A DNA stretch of 64,000 nucleotides from NCBI GenBank assembly GCA_964247055.1, contig OZ176052.1, positions 8,742,001 to 8,806,000 on the forward strand, written 5' to 3'. A program made the translations under genes and the position numbers. Source of the stretch: Paragordius varius. Taxonomy: Eukaryota > Nematomorpha. The notes beneath the pieces are model-generated. The model was not told the origin of the DNA. It ran no database searches and saw only the letters and a list, made by a program, of their open reading frames with translations. This document shows, in pieces, positions 43,401 to 56,900 of the stretch; within the stretch, counting starts at the first letter, position 1, and every line of letters begins with the position of its first letter.

Positions 43401-46400
43401 ATTTAAGGTGTCAGTCTCACATATATCCATGTTGCTTATTGATATATAGGATGATACAATCTTTGGTTTGATTAAAAGAGGTGCTGAGTGTAGTATAGTA
43501 GGGGGCTTAGTTGGCATACCCACAACTTCAACAATTCCTGGCACGGCTTTATCATTATCGATTGAAGATTTTGTTGTATTTTTCTTATCTATAACACTTG
43601 GTGAAATGATAGAAAACGATGTATTTGATGTGAGATTCATCATTTCATTATTGATAATTGCACTAGTATCTAGAAAACTTTCTCGAATCCTTCTATTTAA
43701 TGATGAATGCTCATTTGGATCATTCACTAATCGTGTGCCATCTGGAGTGTAATGTATTGTCTCATATGTAAGATTAGTACCATAAAATGAGTAGGACGTT
43801 CTGATTTCACAATTCTTTCCGGTTCTTCCGGCTTCACATCGACATTCATAGTAGTGTTCTGAGCCATTATTCCTAATCAAGGGGATACAATCCATCCTCT
43901 CTGGGCAAAAGTAATCTGAACAGCCAGTTAACGGGATTTCACAATTTAATCCACCATACTCTCGGCTACATCGACATTCATACCCATTCAATAAATCGTG
44001 ACATCTCCCATTATTTTGGCATGGCCTGCTCCTACATGAAAATTTTTATTGTTAGTATGTTTTAAGATGAATTAACTTTTACCAATAGTATAGAACAAAG
44101 AAACATACTTTTATATAGTAATATAATATTTTTTATCGTAAATTGGAAATGGATCTAAATTATATTAATGGGTGTTAATTTAAATTTCAAAAGGTTGTGA
44201 TAGGGTTAATTACTTGCATTCATCAATTTCTACATTACACAATTTCCCCTCGTAGCCTGCAAAACATGCACACTCGAAATCGTTAATTTTGTCCGTGCAA
44301 TTTCCATACACGCATGGATTAAGGAAGCATTCATCCACATCAATTTCGCAATTTAGACCTGCATACCCTGGCTGACATTTGCAGTCATATCCAGCTGCTG
44401 GAACACTCTCAAACTTGGTCCCGTTTTCGCTTGATTCGTCTAACAAATATATACGTATAGTGATGTTTTTCTTAAATGGTAAAATTTTAAATGTATAAAA
44501 GCCCGATAAAAGCTTAAGCACTTGCCTACTCAGGGCTGACAGTGTGATGGATAAATACCGAGCTTCGGGTATCAAACTCTATTCGGGGTATATTGTAAGA
44601 GTTTGAGCCTTAATGTTTATCCCCACACCTTCAAACTTGATTAATCTGAGTTTAATTCAGAATAATTTCTTAACCATACGCATACTATCAATCAAAAGTT
44701 TTTGAGAAAAAAACCAAATCAACTTTGCACACATTTTCTTAACAACATCTCTAAATGGCGGATAATTTTTGAATCAATTAATATAACATTATCGAAACCT
44801 GAAACATTAACAATTATATATCGTTGAGTACAAACTCCTTTGTTGAGACAAGGCTCAATGGCGCATTCATTAATGTCTTGAGCACAGTTTTTGCCCTCAA
44901 AACCTGGTTTGCATTCGCAGCTATAATCATTGATTAAATCGGTACATGTTCCGTTGTATTTACACGGGTTAGGTTCACAATCATTTATATTAACATCACA
45001 AAGTGTCCCTTCATAACCGGTGCCTTCACATTGACACTCGAATCTTAACATAAAGTCGTATATTTATTGTACATATTCAATACGATATATTTTTTATAAG
45101 GATTATATAATTTTCTATAACCATATAGTATTTGGACAAATTAAAAAAAACCTGTTTAAAATTAAACAATTTAAATTAATCCCATGCCTTATCAGCCCTA
45201 TGCCACCGATAACTTACATCTTTGACAAAATTAATTAATTAATATTTAATTACTTACCCATTTACTTTGTCAATACATATTCCACCATTTTGACATAAAT
45301 TATCTTTGCAATTATCAATATTGATCTCGCAATGTCGTCCTTCGAACCCAGGGACGCATTCACAGCGGTATTCATTGACTAGATCGGTGCAATTGGCATC
45401 ATTAAGGCATGGATTTGGAGAACAATCATCAATGTTGATTTCACATTGTTTACCCGTAAATCCTGCACACGCACAAAATATCAAAGTAAAATACATTTGT
45501 AAAAATATATTTTAAGGGCCTCATAAACTGCAAATGCTTTATGCGGCAATGTAGTTAAGCGATTTTATTTATGGGTATCCTATAGTATGATTTAAGGTAA
45601 CGAGAAAAAACTGGCAAACTGATGAAAATATTTCCAATTTAAAAAACAGTTTATTTTATTCGTTACACAATAAATGTTACCTTGTTTACATTGGCAGACA
45701 TATTTATCTATGAGATCGGAACATATGCCCCCATTGTGACACGGCTGAACTGCACAATCATTGTAATTTACATTACAATGTTTTCCGGTAAAACCAGGGA
45801 TGCAGTAGCACATATAAGTTCCGTGACTGTTAGCACACATACCTACAAATACAATTTCCCACAATAATTAAAAATAAAATATCCATTATAATTATTATAT
45901 AAAATATTATATAATTTAAGGGTAAAGTTGGATTCTATTCACAGAGGGGATAATAAAATGGTAAAATTATATAACAAAGAATTTCAACGACAAACAAGGA
46001 AGGATTATGAAGAATTTCTTAATAAAATGTCTGGAAGTGGAATTAAATAACAAAAAAGGGTTAAAGCAACCAATGTTCCAGAAACTGAAGCTAATGACTC
46101 ACAAACCATATATATCATCCCAAAAGATTAAATAAGAGAATGGCACCATATTGTGCAAACAAACAGAAGTACGAGAAAGATGAAAGGAATACACCCAAAA
46201 ACTCTATCTGGCCCCTCAAGCAAAAGTGTCGCAATTAAAGGAACAACGTGATCCAGATATACATAGAGAGGAGGTTGAATTAGCATTAAAACAAATTTCT
46301 AATAACAAAGCGATATGATTAGACAATATTTCAATAGAATTCATAAAAGCTATTCCTGTAGAAACGTTACACAAGTTATGTCAAAAGGTGTGGGAAACAT

Positions 46401-49400
46401 TGTGAGTGGCCAAACGACTGGATATCATCAGTATATCTCCCAATATACAAAAAAGGTGATGCACTCCAGTGCGCAAACTACCGAAACATAGCTCTTATTA
46501 GCCACGCTAGTAAGGTCTTGCTAAAAATAATACAAAACAGGATGCACAGTATTATACAGTCAGAAATACCAGAAAATCAAGCCGGATTTATCAAGGGAAA
46601 AAGCGCAAGAGACCATATATCAAACATGAGAAGAATAATGGAAACATTTAGAGAGTTTCATAAAGAATTATACAAGTGTTTTATTAATTACAGACAAGCC
46701 TTCGATTCGATTAATTATGACTCCTTGTGGAAAAAATAAAGTTAGTAGGGGTATCATCCCACTTAATAAGATTGATTAGCTCTCTCTAAGTAAAACAAAG
46801 AGCGATTATAAGAACATCAGCGGGGGACACAGAATACCTATCTTGAAAGGAGTCAGACAAGAGTGTTGCTTATCCCCTTATCTGTTCAATATGTGCACAA
46901 AAATGATAATGATAAAGTTAGATGGTAAAAATATTGGAGTATGAATAGGAGGGAGAACAATCAATAATTTAAGGTTTGCAGACGATACCACTCTTATAGC
47001 TGAAAGAGTAAATGATTTAAAGGAATTGATTGAAGAGATTCGAAAGGAAAGTTTGAGTTATGGTCTTGTGCTTAACCCTAACAAAACCAAAATATTATGT
47101 ACTGGAGAAAAGCCTACAATTATTATAGATGAAGGGAAAATAGAAAAAGTTAAACAACTAAGGTTATTGGGTGCTATCATTTCCGAGGATGGGTCTTAAA
47201 CTCATGACATCAGAAAGAGAATAGGATTGGGTAAAGAAGCGATGACCAAATTAATAAAGATTTGGAAAACAATGGAGTTGAAACTAAAAAAAGATTACTC
47301 TACTTGTTCTCCCGATCATCACATATGGTAGTGAGAGCTGGACTCTCAGAAAATGAGACAAAGAAAGGCTGGCTTTCGAAAGGAGCTGCTGGTGTAGGAT
47401 GCTAGGATACACCTGGAAGGATAAAATAAGAATGATTCAACTACAGAAATAAAGCCTAAAACAAACATCCTGGAGATAATTCGAAAAAGAAAGTTAACAT
47501 ATTTTGGTCATGTCATGCGATCGAATTCTCTAGAGAAAGACACAATGTTTGGGAAGGTAGAAGGACAAAGAAAACGAGGCCGACCACCGATGAGGTGGTT
47601 AAATATGATAAAAGAGGAGACAAAAATGACATTAACGATCTCAATGTAGCGGTAAAAGATAGATAAAAGTAGAAAGAAATAGTGAAAACTATATCCAAAA
47701 AGTCGTTTACGATTAGGAATAACCAACCAAAAAATATTAAAAATTAAAATCTCTAATTTATTATATTGTGGTGGTATGAGTAAGGCCTCTGACAATGCTT
47801 TCTCCGGATGAACTACACAATCATCATTATCAGCCCAGGTGCTTTACAGCCTTTGGGTCATTAACACAAACCTCTTTAAAAATATGGAATGTTTTATATA
47901 TTGTTTATTTCTTGGATGTAATCTTCATTATTTATTTAATAATAAACTTTAAATCGTATCCGAATTAAATAAATTTCTATTTACTGCACTAGTGGCGATG
48001 AGCAACTAGAGTTAAGGAAAAGGGGGGAAAAGGTTGGGGCCTTTTTCGGAAAATTTTTAATTTTATCGTCCTAAAAAAGGCAATTGGTGTCGAGAATCAT
48101 TTTGCTAATACTACATGACTTTACCATAATTGCAGATGTTTTCATATTCAACACATTCATTGACGTCATCTTGACACATGATTCCCTTATATCCTTTAGG
48201 GCATTCACATTTGAAGCCTTCAACTTCGTCTATACAAGTTGCATTGTTATAACAAGGATTCGGTTCACAATCATCAATATTGTGATCGCATTTTACACCC
48301 TCGAATCCAGGTTTACACACACATTTGAAATCATTTGTTCTGTTAGATATCACATTATTTAGTAGTAAAAATATATTTAATAATAATAAATTGACATAAC
48401 CTATTTTATACCTATACTTCGATTTAAATTGGGGTATCTAAACATCGCAGAGTCTAGTTAATATTTTTGGAAAACTATTGAAAAAAACGGTCCCAATTCA
48501 AATTCATGCTTTTATCCTAATAAAAATTATATAAATAAGCCGAAATATCTAAATAAAATGTAATTTTGAAAAAGAAGATCCATATCAAACTACTTCGACG
48601 CCATTTTTATTTTACAAAATTTTTGCAATATGTGCTTATTTGATTTGTGGTTATTTAATTTTAAAGCTAAAATTAAAGCTAATTTTACAGAAATCACACC
48701 ATTGATCCAAACAGAAAAGTGGTTTTTTTGTATAATTCCTTAATTTAGCTAATGCACAAATGTTATGTTGACAAAATAAAATAAATATTATCAAGTTTTT
48801 TGAATGATTTTTTTTTATATTTGTCCAACAGTAATGTTATATAAGTGCAACCTTTTGTTATGGTTTTAATCCCATAAGTTTAATTTTAAACAGGCCTGGA
48901 GTATCCAACGACCCCAATTTGAATCGAAGGACTGAAATGAATGTGTTGTAGCCAATTGTTAAAATAGGAAATACGGAAATCGGATGTTTATAAAATCATG
49001 AAATATTTGAGGGCAAAATTAGCTAATTTTGCAATGGGTGGTATATTTTGAAAATTCGGACAGAAAAATTTATATTAAAGTTATATTTTAGGCAACCCCA
49101 AAATGTTCAATGTTAATATTAAAACAAAATATTTTATATAACATTTGGCAAAAATTATAAAGCAATAATTTAACAAATATATGAATCACATCATAATTGC
49201 GGATTACTACCATTAATCCAGCACCATGCATTTTAACATAAGATATATATCCATTGAGCAAAATTTTTTTACTATATTTTTTACTTAATTTTTAATATCC
49301 TGACAACAGCTGAAAATCAATTATTTTCACTATAATACAATTATAGTTATTTAATTCATAATATATGTCCAAGTTGTATAAGTAACAAAACACAAAAATA

Positions 49401-52400
49401 TAATGCGGCAAAATTTCATAGACGATCTTTTTTTGGATAACTGATCGAAATCAGTAGTTTTTTATAAATTATAGCTTGCAAGCTATTTTCACAGATGTTA
49501 ACGATTCAATTAAAAGACCACAGAATTAAAAAGTTTTTTATTATATATATATATATATATTTGAAACTTTTTGGCAGAGTTAACTCTAAATATAATATTT
49601 GTGTGGTTATAACAAATTAAGTGTCATTTTACACTGCGTCCGAAATCGGGGTAATGAAAAAATCCAGATGATATATATGAAAAAGGTATCAAGATTATCA
49701 TGGTTTTAGCCCTAACTATGATTTAATAGTTGTTTTTACTTTTGTGGTAGCTGCTCCATATCTGAAAATGGCAAAACTTGCGCATTTTATAAATAATAAT
49801 ATTAAAATATATCAGACACTACGTATAAAAAACAAAAATTATTTTATTGGTGGGAGATGAAAGTCTTATTTTCGCTCGTCTTGGACTAGTTCTCTTTAAA
49901 TAAAGGCAAAAATGCGAGTTGTGCGATAATATTTTTCAAGTTTCATTTTAAGCAAAATTTATTGAAGCGTATTTTATGCTATTTTATGAATTACATTAAA
50001 AAACGCCTTAAGATACCATAAAACAATACTATAAACAATTTTACTTTATATGATGCTTAAACATTTATACCGCTTCAATTAAAAGATTTGTTATCGAATT
50101 CTATAAATTGTTTATAATATCTTAATTTTATAAAAGTATGCATTTTTTAAATTTTTGGGATACATTAAATCTAGCATATGCTTAAAATTTTTATAGCGCA
50201 ATCTTGAAATTTTTGCTTTAGTTTTAAAGGATCTAGCCCATTTTAGAAGATCAGAAAAATAAGACCTTTAACCAGATAAAAATTCAAATCTTTTCAAAGT
50301 ATTGTTTTGCTTTCTATGTAGTTTATGATTCGAGATATTTTAAATTAAAAAACTAATAATACCAATTTATTGGCCGATAATGTAGATTCTATTACTCTCT
50401 AGGTACAATCTAAAAAGAAAAAAGAATCCTTAAGCAATTTTGCCACCAACTCGCTTTAGATTATAAATTTTTCACAAATAAAATTAGAATTTCTATTTTG
50501 CTGATACTTTAAAAGAATTACCTTAACATAGATAACTATTAATGTTAAGGTGTTAATATTGAAGATATATCCGTAACTATATATATATATATAAAAAAAT
50601 TTAAGGGTTTAGGGTTTAAAATACCACTTATTTTGATGCACATATGATATTTCTTACAGCCTAAAAACAGCCCCTTTTGCCTCATGGATAAATCCCCGCC
50701 TATAGATCCCAAAGTTCTTTTATGGTATAATGAACCTATTCCCTTTGACGACATTAGTATGCCTTTTTTTGCTCCCTCTTACAACGAGAATATTCCTATG
50801 TAATTTAAATTTATTACTTACCCGTCGATACAAATTTGCCCGGTTGGACACACCACGCCATTACAATCATCATTGTTAAGTTCGCAATTTTTGCCGGAGT
50901 AACCCATTGGACATTTGCAAACAAAGTCTAAATGATAATAAATGTTTAATATGCATAATTACTTGTTTGATTTCTTATACATTCACCCTTGAGACATGGT
51001 TTGTGTGCACAAGGGTCGGTATTGATTGCGCAATTTTTTCCACTCCAGTTTGGCAAACATTCGCATTTATAGGATCCGATCTCATTAATGCAGGTTCCTC
51101 CATTTTGACATAAGTTTCCTGTTTCACACTCGTTAATATCAACATTACACATTTCACCTAAATATAATGTCATATATTTAGCGGTAAAATTATCATTAGT
51201 AGATGGTTTACAATCTAAATTAAAACAATACCAGTGAATCCTGGTAAGCATTTACAAATTATTTCATTATTATTGTTATTAGCGCAGTAGGAATTGGTTT
51301 GGCATTTAATATCTTTGCAGGGCTTCTCTTCAATTTCACAATTAAACCCATTGTAATATTTATTGCATAGGCAGCTATAACCATCGTTTGTAATATTTCT
51401 TGAGCATATGCCATTGTTTAAACATATATCTATCAAACAATTTTTTTTTGTAAGATATATTATTTAAAATAAGTTGCCATGATTAAACTAACTCGGCCTA
51501 AAAATAATGTCGCAGATTTTTTAAACTCTCGTCTGTGACGTCTAATATTCCATATTTCAATATTAATGACTAAGTAGATTAAACTGTTAAAGATGATTAA
51601 AAATTTTAGCTTGAATAAAAGTGATTTAAAAAATGTGGCTTATAAGTTGAATAGAAATTGTTTGAATAAAAAAATATATTCACAGATAGGCTGATATGCA
51701 CTATGACTATAGGTATCTAAAAGCATTTCTAATTTTGCCTTAATTATTGCCAGAGAGCATTTTCTAGTTAAAGATAGTGCAAATGCATTTTGTACACATT
51801 TTCTTGATTTAGCAAATAATATTCGTTACTATTAATGCTATCTGGAAATAGTTATACAAGAAATGTATTATTACTTATATATCAGACTTGCAGATTTGAG
51901 ATTAGAATTATCAATAATTTCTAAGAAACTATTTTAATAACAGCTAATATCTGCACTAAAAAATAAAGCTGTAGCATATGCGTATAGGAGTCGGAACTAA
52001 AAATTGAGAAAAAAAGGAATAACATTATATAGATCATTTCAAATTGTTAAAAAATATGTATAGGCTAAAAATAAAACACTAAAGATCGATTTTGAAATAG
52101 TTAAATGATCAAATTAAGATTGGGAAAATGGTTTTTTTGACCTGAAGATGGTTACTTTAAGATGTAACATTGCATATATTAATATCAATATCAAAATTTA
52201 TAGAGTTACCTCATTTGATATTATTCGTTAAAAAATACAATTAAATTTAATGAATTAAAAGAAAATCGGGAAAATGGATACAAAGCACATGACTGGCAAG
52301 AAGGGTTAAATAGAAGATGGGGGCTTTTATTACTTAACTATATTTAGCCTACTATTCTTTTCTTGTTTTCGATATTATCATCATGATGGGAGAATTTGAA

Positions 52401-53959
52401 TTAATATGGAATAAAACCAATTTTTGATGGCTAAAAAATTATAGATCTTTAAACCGACATATCTATTAAGAAGAGTGTTACTAAAACCGCAAGAATGGCG
52501 GTGTATTATTTTAATGTTGGATATCCTTATTTGGAGTATTAATATCTGCTGTGTCAAACAGCTAAAAATATTTATCGGTATTATATGAGCACAGTCCTCG
52601 TAACAAGAAAAATATTTTTCGGATCCTCTTTAATGGCACTGTTCAAAAGTTAAACGCTTGTTTCAATGATTCTCATTACCCCTTACTGTTTCCGCTAACA
52701 TTGAATTGATAGATATTAGGCGTTTTTAAAATAACTATTACAAAAATACTTTTAGGTTTTTTCAGGGATTAAACGGCATGTAAACTTTTCATTTTTGAAA
52801 CATAAATTAATTATTTATTTTTCAATTTTTGACACTATCCAAACCTTTGTTAATACTGTTTTCCACTTTATTCGAACCATAAAAAATTTTTTTTATATTT
52901 TTCAGTGAGAACAATAAATTTTTGTTTATCTGTTTAAATATTTGGCATTTATCCGTATGGGTTAGGATATCCATAAATTTAGATAATGGACGAAAATCAT
53001 AAATATTTGACCAAGAAACATTGTTATTTTCTATCAAAGAAATCCTTGGTGTACCTAAACCATTTTTCCAAATTTATATATAACCTTAGCCAAAAATAAA
53101 AATGGCCCAGAAACAGAATCGAAACCAAACGGTTCCAATCACCGCTTATATTAAAGTGACCAGATAAGCTGTTTTTAGCAGTACTATGCTGTGTTTTCGA
53201 AAAAAAACCGAGCCTGTACTGCGCTGAATTTTGTACAGCTTTTTGAAATACAATTTTTTTCAATAAATATGTCTTAATTACCTTTTATTTTAATTATTTT
53301 GTAAAATTTGATAAAGTTCCTTTTGTTAAAATAAAAAAAAATGGTTCCTTTGCGGTAAAAAACTATGTTTTTTTTAATTTTAATATTTTTTTGCTCTAGG
53401 AATTTGGTTTTGGACCCGTCACCTATGAAGGCAGCCATTCGCACAGTGGCTGAACAATAAATATCAGACTCCCGATTTAGGTAGCCCTTTCACTCAGGGC
53501 TTCCGCAAAAGCGACCTCAAATTTAAAATGAACACAAAATTAATTTATATTTCCATTATAACATTAATATATATCCATATATTTAACATATGATATAATT
53601 ATATATCGATTCTATAATAAATTTTTAATAAATTTATTTTTTGGATATTTTTAATTGTTTTTAATGAGCTTATAAATAGTAACGAACAATACCATTTATT
53701 ATAACACACTGAAAATCTGGTAAAAAATAGGCAAATTATATTTAATTTTGTACTGCGTCAGGGTTCTAAATATCTGGTCACATTAGCTTATATAGTAAAA
53801 TCATTACTTTTTACACAGGGATCACCGGAGTATTCGCAAAAAGTACCATAATGGGGAAACGGGCATAAACATTCAGAGTTAGATTGATTATTTGTGTAGC
53901 AATATCCTCCATTTAAACATGGCGCGGCTTCGCAATCAATTTCTAATGATTAAATTGGA

Positions 53960-53990
<31 letters not shown>

Positions 53991-56900
53991 GCTTTAACCA
54001 AATATACAATTTACACCTTTAATTCACACTTAAACTATTAAAGACTATGATTCACCCTTGAAAATTTCAAATTTACCCTTAAACACACTAAAAAATTATA
54101 TGTTTTTTGGAGGAATCTAACTTATTTCAGATATGTAATATTTCTTTATGACATAGCCATTTTTACTGGATAATTTTTAAAAACTAATAAAAGTAGGGTA
54201 GATTTATAACTAAACTTTTGGCAATACAGGTATAGTTGGGTTCATGGGCTGAATCATATAAACAAAGCTCCGTATTTTTATTGCATTGAACAGTTTTACA
54301 TGGATTGTTTTCAGAAATTATCTCACAGTTTGTGCCTTGATAGCCTACGAGACATTGGCAATGCTGTCCAGTTTCATTCTTGATACATATTCCATTATTT
54401 TTGCAATAATTTGTGACTCTACATTCAGCTATCAATCAATTAATTTATATATTTATTAAATTTTGTGTTTTTCATATATAATTCTTATCGAAATCGGTAT
54501 CTTAATTTTTTTAATTCATTATGTGATTTTTAATAAGATTAGTTTCAAATTTGTTTACAAAAGAAATTTAATTAATAAATTAATAATACTATAATAATAA
54601 TATATTTAAAATGACATATGCAAAAAATAGCTTTAGAACAATCAGTTAATACTTCGATTTAAAATGGGGTATCTAGGGACCCATGCTACATTTGTTAATA
54701 TTTTTAAATAACTACTGAAAGAAACGGTTTTAATTTTAATTTTATCCTAATAATTATACCAATAAGCCAATATATCTAAAATAATTAGTTTTGAAAACAA
54801 AGTTCTAGATCAAACTACTTCGATGCCATTTTTATTTTACAACATTTGTGCAACATATCGTGTTCAGTTCTTAACGCTAAAATTAAAGCTAATTTTTAAT
54901 TAAGTCACATTTAACATGGATATACACAGAATATTGTCCTATTTTTATATTTAGCCAATTCTGAATGAAATTTTATATAAAGTTTTTTAAGTGAATCTTT
55001 TTTCATATATTGGTGCATCAATGTTATATAAGTGCGCACTTTTGCAATGGTTTTAATTTGGTTTATGTTTTTAGAAATAAATTTAAACAGGTCTGGGGTC
55101 CCCAAAGAACTTAATTTGAATCGGAGGACTGAAGTGATGTCTTCTATGTATGCATTTCGTTTTACACAAAGATATTACGTTTTGGTTAGCAAAAAAACCG
55201 TTTAATTCAATATTTTTTTCTATCTATATTATGAAAAATTTTTACAGCAAGCATCGTCATGGTAATGTGAGCAATCATCCCAAGACACATTTCGACTTGC
55301 AATCTCCTGTGAATTGAAAACGATATTAGCACCTTGGCGGATACATCCTTTAAAGTGTTTACCAAACTCGATAAAATTTTGAACATTGTCGGCATGTTTT
55401 TCTGGTATGGCAAACTCTTTTAATTCATAAGGCAAGTTTAGTGTTTCGTGATACGAATGATCCACTGATACTGATAATTCATCTTTTTAGTAAACATTAA
55501 ATGATATAATAACAAATAAAATTTATGAAGTAGTAATTGGTAGAAAACGATATAATTATTTTGATTTAGTTAAAAGCAAAGTGTAATAATTTATTTTATT
55601 TTCAAATTTCAAACAAAACATTTTTCATATTCCTACCAAAATATTTAATGAAAAAAATTACCACTTTAAAACATAGGTCCTTGGGTGGAACCGTCCTGAT
55701 TTTGTTTTAAATTATAATACGACTGCAGTTTAAGGCATCGCAGGTAAATAATAAAAACAATTCGATACCATGTAACACTTTACTGACAAAAGCAAGTTTA
55801 TTTTTGAAACTATATAAGGTATTGGACGGTTTTTAAAATTATATTAGCTGTTACATTTAACGCGGTCTACAGGCGCATTTGTATTTGGGCCTTAGAAGTA
55901 AAATCCTTTAAATTTTTTCACTTTTATCGCATTGGTTTGATATAAAAAATGCACAATATATGTACAATATGTTCAGTTTATGTTTTTGGTCAAAGGGCTA
56001 AGGCCCCAACCAATATATTTTGTTAATAAATATTTTATAAAAAATATAATTTAAAAAACAATTATATTATGTCATTTTAAGATGTGTCCGAAAATCTCAT
56101 ACTTTTGGCACCCGCTAAAATGGGCTCTAAACGTGAATTGAGGTGATTGGGTATCTATGCTAGCTATCAAACAAATTAAATTTTAATAAACGCTTATTTC
56201 TTTTATATATAAATTAATTTCATTAAGGAATTTTGTATTCTGATGCATGAGCTTAAAGATAATGAAAAACGCCTTTTCTGCATACAATGCTACTGAAGAT
56301 TTCTATCACGGTAGCTCAAAACGGTGTAAAACACATAACTAGGTGTAATCGTTAGATGATATTCGTTTTTTGGAAAGAAAATCTATTTTATTCAAAATAT
56401 TGTGCACAGTTTCCACACATTGCGCCCATATCTCATATGATATATGAATGTCGTGCTAAAAAACTGATTGTCTTTTAGGAAAACCAACTAAGTAATTTTC
56501 CACATCTTCACGATTATTGAAGTGCTGCTTTGGGAGGGTGTGTCCTATTGATGCAAGATATTAGTTAGATCGCGCCAGGTCGGAAAAGTTCAGCCGACGC
56601 GAAAGAATTTCCCATCAAAGCGACTTCCAGGTTGTCTTTCACTGGTTTTTCTGTGTTAGAAAACCATTATGCAATGTCTTCTGGCCAATTTCATTCGTTT
56701 TTTCCAATTAAGGCATGGCTGGAATAATCCATTTTTTGTCGATAACCTTGTGTATTAACGGTTTCATCAGGTTTAAAAGCTCATTTAATACACAATACCG
56801 GGTGCTACCTGATGGTCATCTTACCGAAACGATTTCACATTGGTGTTGAAGGACCGGCTTGGCAATGTGAAATCCCGAATTTTCTGCTTTCGATTTAAAA

